A DNA stretch of 64,000 nucleotides, taken from positions 62,001 to 126,000 of the forward strand of contig NZ_JACAVQ010000006.1 in assembly GCF_015354615.1 (NCBI RefSeq). The letters are read 5' to 3'. Source of the DNA: Aliidiomarina indica. Its GTDB lineage: Bacteria > Pseudomonadota > Gammaproteobacteria > Enterobacterales > Alteromonadaceae. Made by a program: the position numbers and the translations under genes. Below are positions 40,428 through 49,533 of the stretch, one piece after another (within the stretch, counting starts at the first letter, position 1; each line of letters opens with the position of its first letter). Under the pieces are notes generated by a model. It saw only the letters and a program-made list of their open reading frames with translations, was not told the DNA's origin and ran no database searches.

Positions 40428-41402
40428 ATGGACTCTACCCGGCGCGAGTTCGCACTCATTGAGCGCTTTTTTAAAGAGCGCGGCGTGAAACGTGCGGATG
40501 TGCCAATTTCGGTGGGGGACGACGCGGCCATTCTTGCGCCCCCAACGAACTCTCATATCGCAGTCACTACCGATACCATGGTGCAAGGTGTGCATTTTGA
40601 TGAGCACACCCCCATTTCCGCACTTGGTCATAAACTAGCAGCAGTGAACTTAAGCGATCTTGCTGCCATGGGCGCCGAGCCTGCTTGGGCGTCACTTGCC
40701 CTTACCTTACCCGATTTTAATGAAGCTTGGCTGGACGATTTCAGCCGTGGCTTGATTGATATGCTTGATTATCATCACTGTAGTTTGATAGGTGGTGACA
40801 TTACCCGAGGCCCGCTTACTTTAACGCTAACGGTGCATGGCTTTGTACCTACAGACCGCTACTTGTTACGCAGCGGCGCCCAACCGGGTGATCGCATCTA
40901 CGTGAGTGGAACTCTCGGTGACGCCGCACTTGCGCTCGCAGTACAGCAAGCCAAGTTAAGTTCATCGTGCAGTGATTCCGTGCGTGATGCATTGAACGAT
41001 CGCTTGTTCCGGCCAACGCCACGTGTCATGTTGGGCACACTTATTCGTAACCAAGCCAATAGCGCTATCGACCTTTCAGATGGCTTAGGTGGCGATTTAC
41101 AGCATATACTGAGTGCATCAAACGTGGGAGCTCGCATTGATTTGGCGGCCCTGCCGCGTTCGCAAGCATTTGCTGAAGTGGTGAAGGGAGAGCAAGGTTG
41201 GCCCTATCAGCTGTTTGGGGGCGACGATTATGAGTTATGTTTTACCGTTCCTGAAGGTCGACGAGGGGCATTTGAAACTATCAGTCGACAAGCAGGTGTA
41301 GCAGTTACCGCAATTGGCGTGATCGAAAAAGAAGCTGGATTGCGCTATACCCATGCGGGTGAAAGAGTCAATTTTGACAACCAGAGTTACAGTCACTTTT
41401 AA
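40428..41402 (+). CDS. thiL: Thiamine-monophosphate kinase
   Basis: ThiL phosphorylates thiamine monophosphate to the active cofactor. At 324 aa it belongs to the PurM-like ATP-binding superfamily: the metal sites are PISVGDDAAIL, TDTMVQGVHF and LIGGDITRG, followed by IDLSDGLGGDL and GGDDYELCFTV. It begins 5 bases after nusB and shares its operon. No TPP riboswitch is seen here. Confidence 0.97.
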   Translation: MDSTRREFALIERFFKERGVKRADVPISVGDDAAILAPPTNSHIAVTTDTMVQGVHFDEHTPISALGHKLAAVNLSDLAAMGAEPAWASLALTLPDFNEAWLDDFSRGLIDMLDYHHCSLIGGDITRGPLTLTLTVHGFVPTDRYLLRSGAQPGDRIYVSGTLGDAALALAVQQAKLSSSCSDSVRDALNDRLFRPTPRVMLGTLIRNQANSAIDLSDGLGGDLQHILSASNVGARIDLAALPRSQAFAEVVKGEQGWPYQLFGGDDYELCFTVPEGRRGAFETISRQAGVAVTAIGVIEKEAGLRYTHAGERVNFDNQSYSHF

Positions 41403-41422
41403 GCGTTTATAACGGAGTTATT

Positions 41423-41911
41423 ATGGCCCCTGCACGCATACCGCCGCGCCAGTTATTGAAGAATCCGGTTCACTTTCTGTCATTAGGGTTTGGAACCGGG
41501 TTGGCACCGAAAGCGCCAGGTACCTTTGGCACTCTTCCCGCTATTCTGTTGGTTTTGTTGTTTGCTCCCCTCGACGTGGCGGCCTATCTTGGTGTGGTTG
41601 CCGTGGTTACTCTGGTGGGTATTTACCTATGCGGGCAAACCGCAAAAGCGATGGGTGAGCACGACGCACCCGCAATTGTATGGGATGAAATTGCCGGCTA
41701 TATGATTGCGATGATCGCCGTACCGGTGAGCTGGCTCACACTTCTTGTCGCCTTTATCCTGTTCCGGTTTTTTGACATCCTCAAACCCTGGCCCATTCGC
41801 TGGCTGGATCAAAAGGTACACGGCGGATTAGGCATTATGCTTGATGACGTGTTGGCAGGTTTTTTTACCCTGATACTGATGCATATAGCCCTCAGCCTAG
41901 GCTGGCTATAA
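41423..41911 (+). CDS. pgpA: Phosphatidylglycerophosphatase A
   Basis: A 162-aa inner-membrane phosphatase that forms phosphatidylglycerol from its phosphate precursor. The active-site signature is GFGTGLAPKAPGTFGTL, and the second conserved block is IVWDEIAGYMIAM with acidic metal ligands; three to four membrane helices follow. Last gene of the ribH operon, ending 23 bases from the convergent dxs stop with only a palindromic repeat between. Confidence 0.96.
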   Translation: MAPARIPPRQLLKNPVHFLSLGFGTGLAPKAPGTFGTLPAILLVLLFAPLDVAAYLGVVAVVTLVGIYLCGQTAKAMGEHDAPAIVWDEIAGYMIAMIAVPVSWLTLLVAFILFRFFDILKPWPIRWLDQKVHGGLGIMLDDVLAGFFTLILMHIALSLGWL

Positions 41912-41917
41912 CCGTAA

Positions 41918-41934
41918 CCAACGCAATGCGTTGG
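41918..41934. repeat. Palindromic repeat copy abutting the dxs stop
   Basis: CCAACGCAATGCGTTGG within the larger palindrome GTAACCAACGC...GCGTTGGTTAC. The right flank TTA is the dxs stop codon on the minus strand. Confidence 0.93.
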
Positions 41935-43797
41935 TTACTTTAAGCGGGTTTTGATTTGGGCGGTGATGCCCGCGGCGTTGAGGCCGAGCTCGGCTCGAAT
42001 TTCATCTTGGCTGCCATGCTTGATAAATTCATCAGGCAGGCCGAGGAAGTGGACAGGGGTGGTGACGCCTTGGGTCTGAAGAAGCTCGCTCACGGCACTT
42101 CCTGCACCCCCTGCAACGGCATTTTCTTCCACGGTAACAAGAAGTTCATGATCCTTGGCAGCCGCCAAAATAGCCTCATGGTCCAGAGGCTTCACAAACC
42201 GCATATCAATCACAGTGGCGTTGAGTGTCTCAGCTGCGCTCATCACTTCCGGTAATAAAATACCAAAATTCAAGATAGCTACACGCTCACCACGTCGCTT
42301 CTCAACACTCTTCCCAATAGGAAGCGTTTCTAAAGGCGTATAGCTAACACCCACACCATTGCCACGGGGATAGCGAACCGCACTCGGTCCGTTATGCTGA
42401 TAGCCGGTATAAAGCATCAGACGGCACTCGTTCTCGTCAGATGGGGTCATCACCACCATATTCGGCACGCAGCGCAAGTAAGACAGATCGTAGGCGCCCT
42501 GATGTGTGGGGCCATCGGCACCAACAATACCGGCGCGATCAATAGCAAATAGAACCGGTAAATTTTGCAGGGCGACATCATGAATGAGCTGATCGTAGGC
42601 CCGCTGCAAAAAGGTGGAATAAATGGCAACCACGGGTTTCATACCCGCAATGGCTAATCCCGCCCCGAAGGTAACCGCATGTTGCTCAGCGATGGCAACG
42701 TCATAATACTGTTTTGGGAAACGTCGGGCGAATTCGACCATGCCAGAACCTTCGCGCATCGCCGGCGTGATTCCCACCACATTCGGGTCAGCGGCTGCCA
42801 TTTCACATAACCACTCACCAAACACCGCAGAATAAGAAGGCACGCTGGCTGGTTTTGATGGCAATGAATCCGTGCTGGGATCAAATTTCGGTACCCCATG
42901 GTAGCCAATAGGGTCTTTCTCAGCGGGAGCGTAGCCTTTGCCCTTGCGAGTAACAACATGCAGCAATTGCGGCCCTTTCATCGAACGCATATTTTGCAGA
43001 GTTTCTACAAGGCTATCGACGTCGTGGCCATCAATAGGGCCAATGTAATTAAAGCCCAGCTCTTCAAAGATAGTGCCAGGAGTAACCATGCCTTTTACAT
43101 GCTCTTCGGCTTTACTCACGAGCTCGCGCATACCCGGCATGCCACTAAGCAGCTGCTTGCCGCCTTCACGTAAGGTGGTATAGAACTTACCCGAGAGTAA
43201 TCGCGCGAAATGAGAATTTAATGCACCCACATTCTCGGAAATAGACATGTCATTGTCATTTAAGATAACCAGCATATCCGGTGAAATATCACCGGCGTGG
43301 TTCAGGGCTTCAAATGCCATCCCAGCAGTCATGGCACCATCACCAATGACGGCAACCACTTTTCGATTTGCGGCTTCTTTTTCAGCAGCAATCGCAAGGC
43401 CTAAAGCGGCACTAATGGATGTACTGGAGTGACCCACTGAAAGCACATCATATTCGCTCTCATCGCGCCAAGGAAACGGGTGTAATCCGTCCTTTTGACG
43501 AATGGTATGCAATGCATCGCGACGTCCGGTGAGAATCTTATGCGGATAGGCTTGATGACCAACGTCCCAAACCAAGTGGTCAAACGGCGTTTTGTAGACA
43601 TAGTGCAGTGCCACGGTAAGTTCTACCGTACCTAAACCTGAGGCAAGGTGACCGCTACTTTTACTTACCGATGTAAGGAGATAATGGCGCAGCTCGTCGC
43701 TCACCTGCTTGAGCGATTGCTTGGGTAAACCACGCAAATCGGCAGGGGAGTCAATTTTCTCTAACAGCGGAAACGCTGGGTTCGTTGCATGCGTCAT
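41935..43797 (-). CDS. dxs: 1-deoxy-D-xylulose-5-phosphate synthase
   Basis: Dxs makes DXP from pyruvate and glyceraldehyde 3-phosphate for isoprenoids, thiamine and pyridoxal. I choose the ATG at 43797 (620 aa), directly after the ispA stop; a TTG at 43821 would overlap ispA and adds 8 atypical residues. TPP and magnesium binding is seen in [21 protein letters not shown] with the NDN motif following, and the transketolase-like part has [16 protein letters not shown]. Third gene of xseB-ispA-dxs. Confidence 0.97.
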   Translation of the reverse strand: MTHATNPAFPLLEKIDSPADLRGLPKQSLKQVSDELRHYLLTSVSKSSGHLASGLGTVELTVALHYVYKTPFDHLVWDVGHQAYPHKILTGRRDALHTIRQKDGLHPFPWRDESEYDVLSVGHSSTSISAALGLAIAAEKEAANRKVVAVIGDGAMTAGMAFEALNHAGDISPDMLVILNDNDMSISENVGALNSHFARLLSGKFYTTLREGGKQLLSGMPGMRELVSKAEEHVKGMVTPGTIFEELGFNYIGPIDGHDVDSLVETLQNMRSMKGPQLLHVVTRKGKGYAPAEKDPIGYHGVPKFDPSTDSLPSKPASVPSYSAVFGEWLCEMAAADPNVVGITPAMREGSGMVEFARRFPKQYYDVAIAEQHAVTFGAGLAIAGMKPVVAIYSTFLQRAYDQLIHDVALQNLPVLFAIDRAGIVGADGPTHQGAYDLSYLRCVPNMVVMTPSDENECRLMLYTGYQHNGPSAVRYPRGNGVGVSYTPLETLPIGKSVEKRRGERVAILNFGILLPEVMSAAETLNATVIDMRFVKPLDHEAILAAAKDHELLVTVEENAVAGGAGSAVSELLQTQGVTTPVHFLGLPDEFIKHGSQDEIRAELGLNAAGITAQIKTRLK

Positions 43798-43801
43798 GTT
43801 A

Positions 43802-44737
43802 CTACCGGTCTCGTTTAACAAGGTATTCTGTAAAGCTCTCTAAGAGGGCGGTATTGTACGGGATCAAGGCGAGCGCGTGTAGCGCTTTTTCGTGTAATTG
43901 ACGGAGCAGCGCTTGCGATCCCGCGAGCCCCAGTAAAGCAGGATACGTTGATTTATGCAGTGCTTGATCAGAACCTTGTGTTTTACCAAGTGTTTGCGTG
44001 TCGCCAGTGACATCAAGAATATCGTCTTGCACCTGAAACGCCAAACCAATGGCATCAGCAAACTCATCGAGCGCGCTTCGTACCTGCTCGCTTACGTCGT
44101 TGGCCGCGAGGGCGCCTAATTGAACCGACGCCCGTAAAAGCGCACCGGTTTTAAGTTGATGCACTTGCTCTAATTCGGCAGTTTGGATACTGCGCCCCGT
44201 GGCAGCGATATCTAACATCTGACCACCGCACATCCCATGCAAACCTGCGCTATGGGCCAATACGTGCACCATTCGAAGTTGCTGCGCTGGAGATATATGG
44301 GGAATAGGCTGCGCGAGCAAAGAAAATGCGAACGATTGCAAGGCGTCACCAGCAAGTATGGCTGTGGCTTCATCAAACTGCACATGGCAGGTCGGTTGAC
44401 CTCGACGCAATGTATCGTCGTCCATGGCCGGCAAATCATCATGAATTAACGAATAGGCATGGATGCACTCCACAGCAGCGGCGGGCGCATCAAGGCTTTC
44501 AACGGGCACATCAAATAACTCGCCAGTGGCATACACCAAAAATGGACGAACCCGCTTTCCACCCAATAAGGCCGAATACTGCATGGCTTGCTGTAATCGG
44601 GTTGCGTGCGCTTGGACAGAGAGCACGGTTTGCATATACGCATCATGGCGCTGGCGCAGCGCAGAAAAACGTTGCTGAAATTCTTCTTGTTGCGAAGCAC
44701 TCGGTGAAGATATGGACATATTAGGCGCTTGTGTCAT
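43802..44737 (-). CDS. ispA: Farnesyl diphosphate synthase (geranyltranstransferase)
   Basis: IspA condenses IPP with DMAPP/GPP to farnesyl diphosphate. The first aspartate-rich motif is [17 protein letters not shown] and the second [14 protein letters not shown], a short-chain prenyl synthase layout. The N-terminus is uncertain: ATGs at 44752, 44737 and 44719 are all in frame and overlap or abut the end of xseB; 44752 has the best upstream GGTGAG. I list the middle one. The product is about 310 aa. Confidence 0.95.
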   Translation of the reverse strand: MTQAPNMSISSPSASQQEEFQQRFSALRQRHDAYMQTVLSVQAHATRLQQAMQYSALLGGKRVRPFLVYATGELFDVPVESLDAPAAAVECIHAYSLIHDDLPAMDDDTLRRGQPTCHVQFDEATAILAGDALQSFAFSLLAQPIPHISPAQQLRMVHVLAHSAGLHGMCGGQMLDIAATGRSIQTAELEQVHQLKTGALLRASVQLGALAANDVSEQVRSALDEFADAIGLAFQVQDDILDVTGDTQTLGKTQGSDQALHKSTYPALLGLAGSQALLRQLHEKALHALALIPYNTALLESFTEYLVKRDR

Positions 44738-44984
44738 CAGAGCCAGGTTCATTGAACTCACCCAACGACTCGTCTTGCTGTTGCTGCAGAAGAATCTGTA
44801 CACGCTGCTCGGCATCTTGCAGTTTTTTCTGGCTTACCCGAGTGAGGGCAACGGCACGCTCGAACTGTTGCAGCGATTGCTCCAAGGGTAGATCACCCTG
44901 CTCAAGCGCTTGGATAATTTGCTCTAACTCTTGGATCGCTTGTTCAAAACCGATGGATTCTGTTTTGCTTGTTTGCTCTGACAT
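44721..44984 (-). CDS. xseB: Exodeoxyribonuclease VII small subunit
   Basis: An 87-aa helical subunit that helps XseA degrade single-stranded DNA. The core [33 protein letters not shown] is the family signature. AGGAA precedes the ATG. First gene of xseB-ispA-dxs; xseA is not in the window. Confidence 0.95.
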   Translation of the reverse strand: MSEQTSKTESIGFEQAIQELEQIIQALEQGDLPLEQSLQQFERAVALTRVSQKKLQDAEQRVQILLQQQQDESLGEFNEPGSDDTSA

Positions 44985-45049
44985 AACAATTCCTGATTCC
45001 TGGGGTTATCGCTCAGAATAATTCCGTGTGCTCACGCTGGGTTTGCATA

Positions 45050-45055
45050 AGTATA
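45050..45055 (-). promoter_or_regulatory. Probable -10 element for xseB-ispA-dxs
   Basis: On the minus strand TATACT lies 66 bases upstream of the xseB start; a weak -35 (TTCTCG) is 17 bases further up. It is in the divergent gap with thiI. Confidence 0.4.
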
Positions 45056-45135
45056 AAATATCACAGGGGAGGCGAGAACTGCACCGCTTTTCCATGTTGG
45101 CAAAGGCTTCATTAGCTGAATGAGGTGTAATCCTG

Positions 45136-45141
45136 TATAAT
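45136..45141 (+). promoter_or_regulatory. Probable -10 element for thiI
   Basis: A perfect TATAAT lies 34 bases upstream of the thiI ATG. The -35 is poor (TTAGCT at 18-base spacing). Confidence 0.5.
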
Positions 45142-45175
45142 TCTGCGCTCATTTTTCTGCTCTGTGAAACTTGCT

Positions 45176-46627
45176 ATGCGTTTTATTGTTCGACTCCATG
45201 CTGAAATTACCATTAAAAGCCGTTCGGTACGGCAGCGCCATGTGAAAGTGCTCACGGGTAACCTTCGCACGCTTCTAAAACCCTTACATACATCGGTGCG
45301 CGTGCGTAATCATTGGGATCGTATTGAGATTAGTCATGATGATATTCCAGAGCTTACTGCAACGGTTATTGCGCGTTTGCAGCAAACGCCCGGTATTTCC
45401 TATTTTGAGCAGGTACTGCAAGCTCCGTTGTGTGATTTTGAAGATATCTTCCAGTGGGTTTTGTCTCACAAAGGCGAGCAGCTGCAAAATAAATCGTTTG
45501 CCATTCGGGTAAAACGAAAAGGGCACCACGATTTTTCATCCATGGATCTCGCACGCTACGTGGGTGGTGGCATTAAGCATCACGTTGCCGGCGCGTCGGT
45601 ACGTTTAAAAGATCCAGAAGAAGAAGTGGTGTTGCATATTATTGATGAGCAAATGTCGTTAGTTGTCACGCGCTATCAAGCACTCGGCGGATTCCCCTTA
45701 CCCACCCAAGAAACCGTGTTGTCTTTGATGTCGGGTGGCTTTGATAGCTCCGTTGCAAGTTTTCAGATGATCCGCCGTGGCACGCGCACTCATTTCTGCT
45801 TTTTTAATTTGGGGGCTGATACTCACGAAGCTGCCGTGCGCGAAATTGCTTATTTCTTATGGGAAAAATACTCCAAAACCCACGCGGTAAAGTTTATTAG
45901 TGTTGATTTCAGCGAAGTTGTAAACCGTATTTTAGAGCACGCCGATCAAGGTACTATGGGCGTTGTGTTAAAGCGCGCAATGATGCGCGCTGCAGGGCAA
46001 ATCGCCAAGCGCGTGCGAGCGCAAGCGATTGTCACAGGCGAAGCGATCGGCCAAGTGTCTAGCCAAACCTTAAGTAATTTACAGTTAATTGATGCCGCCA
46101 CTCCGGCATTAGTTGTGCGGCCATTGATTGTCAGTGATAAGCAAACTATTGTTGATCAAGCTCGGGCCATTGGTGTGGAACATTTAAGTGCGGCTGTGCC
46201 AGAGTATTGTGGCGTGATTTCAAAGCAGCCTTCGGTAAAGGTAAAACCAGAAGTGATCGCTGCAACCGAGCAAGCCGTAATCTCTGACGGCCTGATCGAT
46301 GAAGTGGTCGCGCAAGCGCGAGCGATTGATATTCGTGAAGTTCGGGTAAATCCAGTTGCAGGGCCCGAAATTTATCGCGATGATTTACCCGAACAAGCGA
46401 TTGTGTTGGATATTCGCACCGACGATGAAGTGGAAGCAATGCCGTTAGATCTTCCCGGACACAAAGTGTTACACATTCCATTTTTCCGTCTGGCAGGGAA
46501 ACAAGATACACTGAATAAAGAGAATCAATATGTGCTGTATTGCCAGCAAGGTGTAATGAGTCGGCTACAAGCCATTCAATTGCGCGAGCAAGGCTTCAAG
46601 CATATCGGAATATTTGAGCGTTCCTAG
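45176..46627 (+). CDS. thiI: tRNA 4-thiouridine synthase / thiamine sulfur carrier enzyme ThiI
   Basis: ThiI adenylates and thiolates U8 of tRNA and helps transfer sulfur for thiazole synthesis. The ATG at 45176 gives the family start RFIVRLHAEITIKSRSVRQ; a GTG at 45164 is in frame. An N-terminal ferredoxin-like/THUMP part precedes the PP-loop MSGGFDSSVASFQM. The C-terminal rhodanese domain is present, with its active Cys in YCQQGVMSRLQA, as in enterobacterial ThiI (about 483 aa). It is divergent from xseB, as in E. coli. Confidence 0.96.
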   Translation: MRFIVRLHAEITIKSRSVRQRHVKVLTGNLRTLLKPLHTSVRVRNHWDRIEISHDDIPELTATVIARLQQTPGISYFEQVLQAPLCDFEDIFQWVLSHKGEQLQNKSFAIRVKRKGHHDFSSMDLARYVGGGIKHHVAGASVRLKDPEEEVVLHIIDEQMSLVVTRYQALGGFPLPTQETVLSLMSGGFDSSVASFQMIRRGTRTHFCFFNLGADTHEAAVREIAYFLWEKYSKTHAVKFISVDFSEVVNRILEHADQGTMGVVLKRAMMRAAGQIAKRVRAQAIVTGEAIGQVSSQTLSNLQLIDAATPALVVRPLIVSDKQTIVDQARAIGVEHLSAAVPEYCGVISKQPSVKVKPEVIAATEQAVISDGLIDEVVAQARAIDIREVRVNPVAGPEIYRDDLPEQAIVLDIRTDDEVEAMPLDLPGHKVLHIPFFRLAGKQDTLNKENQYVLYCQQGVMSRLQAIQLREQGFKHIGIFERS

Positions 46628-46665
46628 CGAGAGTCTAGGTTTGACGCTTACCAAACCAGATAAGG

Positions 46666-47040
46666 ATGCGTGTGTTTTTGGTCTCCCGAATTCTATTTGC
46701 CTGTATTATGTTGGGCGTATCAGTTCTTTTTCTGATGCAAAGCCCACCAACTCCGGGTGCGTTCCAGTTTCCGCATGCAGATAAAATAGTTCACTTTGGT
46801 TTATTCTTCGTGCTGGCGGCAAGTTTTCATATTGCCTTTCGCCCGCCCCTTTGGTTTGCGTGGATATCCTTGTTTATATACGCAGTAGCCATCGAACTCA
46901 TTCAGTACTATATCCCTGGCCGCGGCGCCGACATTTGGGACGTTGTCGCCGACATGGTGGGTGTTGCTGCGTTTTATGCGGTACGAAAAATATTCCTGTA
47001 TCTACTCAGTACGCGCAAGAGGCGGCGCAGTCCGAGTTAA
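46666..47040 (+). CDS. VanZ-like family membrane protein
   Basis: A 124-aa protein with about four short helices. The VanZ-like signature is visible as FPHADKIVHFGLFFVLAASFHI and AIELIQYYIPGRGADIWDVVADMVGVAAF. The founding member gives low-level teicoplanin resistance, but most relatives have no known function. The ATG at 46666 overlaps AAGG; a GTG at 46672 may be the real start. The 249 bases after it, up to srmB, contain no convincing gene on the plus strand. Confidence 0.85.
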   Translation: MRVFLVSRILFACIMLGVSVLFLMQSPPTPGAFQFPHADKIVHFGLFFVLAASFHIAFRPPLWFAWISLFIYAVAIELIQYYIPGRGADIWDVVADMVGVAAFYAVRKIFLYLLSTRKRRRSPS

Positions 47041-47289
47041 CGCATTAGCTTCCCAGTGCCATCGGGATTTGGTGGCAAGAATCAGATGTTGAAGTTCCTC
47101 TAGACGAAAAAGTGGCAGTAGAGGGGCAGGTGGCAAACGAACGTGGTTCGCGACATGCTTTCTGTCATTTCCTTTGAGCTGAAAAAGCGAAGTGTTTACT
47201 CTAAAGCAAAAAGTCATGATGCTCGCCGCCGGGCAACTCGATCTTGCCCCCAGCAGCTTCAACATAGCGTTCGCCTTCGCTGCTGTCAG

Positions 47290-48543
47290 CTAGCTCTTTT
47301 TCATCGATTGAGACTTGGTTGGGGCGCGTTTGCCTGCTTTTACTTTGCCAGCTTTCTTCTTCTTTTTCTTTTTCTTGGCTTTTTCTGGATCAGGGAATTT
47401 GAACTGCGGGCGCAATTCCGGTACGAAGCGGCGTTCGATACGCTCCCCTAAGTAGCGCTCAATGCGGCCTAAATGCTCAGCATCATGTGCTTCAACCAAG
47501 GCTACGGCTGTGCCTTTTTTACCGGCTCGGCCAGTACGGCCGATGCGGTGCAAGAAAGTATCGCCTTTGCGTGGTAAATCAAAGTTCACTACGAGCTCGA
47601 CATCAGGGATATCAAGCCCGCGGGCAGCAACGTCTGTGGCTACCAATATACGCTGGCGAATGGAGCTAAAGGATTTAATTCGCTCTTGTCGCTCTGCTTG
47701 TGGCAATCCACCTTCTAATGCGGTTGCGCCGAAACCTTGTTGCTGCAGAAACTCGGCTACGTCGTGGGCCCGCTCTCGTTTGCGCACAAACACTAAAATG
47801 CGCCCGTTGAACGATCGCACAAGATGCATGAGTAAGGCTTTTTTGTGCTCTAGGGTGTCGCTGATATGAATCCACTGATGAATTTTGCCACGCTCACGTT
47901 TCGGTGGTTCGGCCAACACCACTTCTGGCTTTTCTAGAACAATTCGGCCAAAGGCCGCAAGGGTGGAGTGGTCTGCGGTGGCAGAGAACAATAACCGCTG
48001 CTTTAAATTCATCGCTTCGTTCATGATTTGCTCTACGGGAGTGCGAAAGCCCATATCAAGCATGCGGTCGGCTTCATCGAGAACGATAATTTCAATCTCT
48101 TCAGCACTAAATTTGTGATCCGAGAGATAATCGAGAAGGCGACCGGGTGTCGCAATAAGGATATCGAGGTTCTTCCGGAGCTTTTCTAAATGGGTACCAA
48201 AGTTAATGCCGCCGGTAACGGTGAGCGATGTGAGCCCCGTTGCGGCGCACAACATTTCCGCTTGCTCGCCAATTTGCTCCGCGAGTTCCCGAGTGGGCGC
48301 GAGCACGAGTACACGTGCGGCACCAGGATCACGTCGTGGATAATCGAGTAGATGCTGAATCGCAGGCAACAAAAACGCCAGGGTTTTGCCGGTGCCTGTG
48401 GGTGAGGTCGCCATAATATCGCGACCGTCCATGGCTAATGGAATCACGTCTTGCTGAATACGGGTTGGCTTATTTAAGCCCCGCTCCAATAATACGTGAA
48501 TTAACTCTGGCGCAAGATCCAGTTCTGCCCAATCTGGGGTCAT
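47290..48543 (-). CDS. srmB: ATP-dependent RNA helicase SrmB (DEAD-box)
   Basis: A DEAD-box helicase that assists early 50S ribosome assembly. Motifs in order are TRIQQDVIPLAMDG (Q), SPTGTGKT (I), PTRELAEQ (Ia), VLDEADRMLDMGF (II), FSATADHSTL (III), VATDVAARGLDIPDVELVVNFD and HRIGRTGRAGKKG (VI). At 417 aa it is somewhat shorter than E. coli SrmB, ending in a Lys-rich tail. The symbol rests on overall motif wording and size; another DEAD-box member is possible. It begins 3 bases after the rdgC stop. Confidence 0.88.
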   Translation of the reverse strand: MTPDWAELDLAPELIHVLLERGLNKPTRIQQDVIPLAMDGRDIMATSPTGTGKTLAFLLPAIQHLLDYPRRDPGAARVLVLAPTRELAEQIGEQAEMLCAATGLTSLTVTGGINFGTHLEKLRKNLDILIATPGRLLDYLSDHKFSAEEIEIIVLDEADRMLDMGFRTPVEQIMNEAMNLKQRLLFSATADHSTLAAFGRIVLEKPEVVLAEPPKRERGKIHQWIHISDTLEHKKALLMHLVRSFNGRILVFVRKRERAHDVAEFLQQQGFGATALEGGLPQAERQERIKSFSSIRQRILVATDVAARGLDIPDVELVVNFDLPRKGDTFLHRIGRTGRAGKKGTAVALVEAHDAEHLGRIERYLGERIERRFVPELRPQFKFPDPEKAKKKKKKKKAGKVKAGKRAPTKSQSMKKS

Positions 48544-48546
48544 GGT

Positions 48547-49458
48547 TTACGACTCCACCTGTGGTTGAATATCAAGTGTCTGTTGCAGGGCTTGTATTAA
48601 CTCAGCAAACTCACCCGCCATTAATGAGAAATCTAGGTCGAGCTGTTCTGCCCGCGACTCTGCATTGTTGTCTTCCCGTTGCTCTTTCACAATATCACCA
48701 AACTGAATGCGCTTTAGGGCGTAATCGTCGGTAAGCGTGAATTGCACACGATCTTGCCAATTCATTCCAAGCTGCGTGACTTGTTTGCCATGAGATAAGT
48801 GCAAAGCTACTTCTTCTGTTGTTAAGTCGTGGTTCTTAAAGCGCACAACGGAATCATCATCACGCTCTCCACGCAGCTCAGCATCAAGGCCAAGCTCAAA
48901 ACCATTCGGTGCCGCTTGTTGCTTCACCCAGTCGGTATACACATGGTGTCCGGGGTGGTCGCCTCCCCATGGTTTCACTGGCAGTGAACCGAGACAGCTG
49001 CGCAATACGGCGGTTAGTTCTTCTGCCTTACTGGCACTAGAAGCGTCCACGTAAATAAGTTGTGACTGAGTATCTAGAATAGCCCAAGTTACCGCATACT
49101 TGCTAAATGCCTGAGGCAGCATTTGGTGCAGAATGTCTTCTTTCAGTGTCTGTTGCTCTTTTCGCGGCATGGGACGAGCGTGTTCCTGCTCGTAAGCCTC
49201 TTTGCGCGTCTCGAGTTCTGCTTTCACCGTGCTCGATGGCATTACTTTTTCTTCTTTTTTTAAACACAGTAAAACAAAACTTCCAATTTCATGAGTGAGT
49301 GGGCCATCTTCTGCGCCTAGTGGCGGTATCCAGCCAACACTAGATGGCTCAGAGCGGGCGCACGGGCTAAACCGACGTTCTTCAAGCGTGGCAACGGATG
49401 CTTCAGTCCACGTGAATGGCTGGGTAAAACTATAGATACGTAGGTTTTTAAACCACAT
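48547..49458 (-). CDS. rdgC: Recombination-associated protein RdgC
   Basis: A ring-shaped DNA-binding protein that limits RecA activity and is associated with replication. The ATG at 49458 is chosen because CAGGAG lies 9 bases upstream and it gives the family N-terminus MWFKNLRIYSFTQPF; the frame is open to 49482. The 303-aa length matches E. coli RdgC. Other conserved segments are ARSEPSSVGWIPPLG and YVDASSASKAEELTAVLRSCLGSLPV. Confidence 0.96.
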   Translation of the reverse strand: MWFKNLRIYSFTQPFTWTEASVATLEERRFSPCARSEPSSVGWIPPLGAEDGPLTHEIGSFVLLCLKKEEKVMPSSTVKAELETRKEAYEQEHARPMPRKEQQTLKEDILHQMLPQAFSKYAVTWAILDTQSQLIYVDASSASKAEELTAVLRSCLGSLPVKPWGGDHPGHHVYTDWVKQQAAPNGFELGLDAELRGERDDDSVVRFKNHDLTTEEVALHLSHGKQVTQLGMNWQDRVQFTLTDDYALKRIQFGDIVKEQREDNNAESRAEQLDLDFSLMAGEFAELIQALQQTLDIQPQVES

Positions 49459-49533
49459 GCAAAAAACTCCTGAAATATGCAAGGTCGAAAGAGCGGCGTC
49501 GCATTCTACCCGAGTTCGCCGCCCCTGTCAGAA

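Noticed and set aside
45056-45175. TPP riboswitch before thiI
   Set aside because: No THI-box consensus can be seen; only a TATAAT -10 element is supported.
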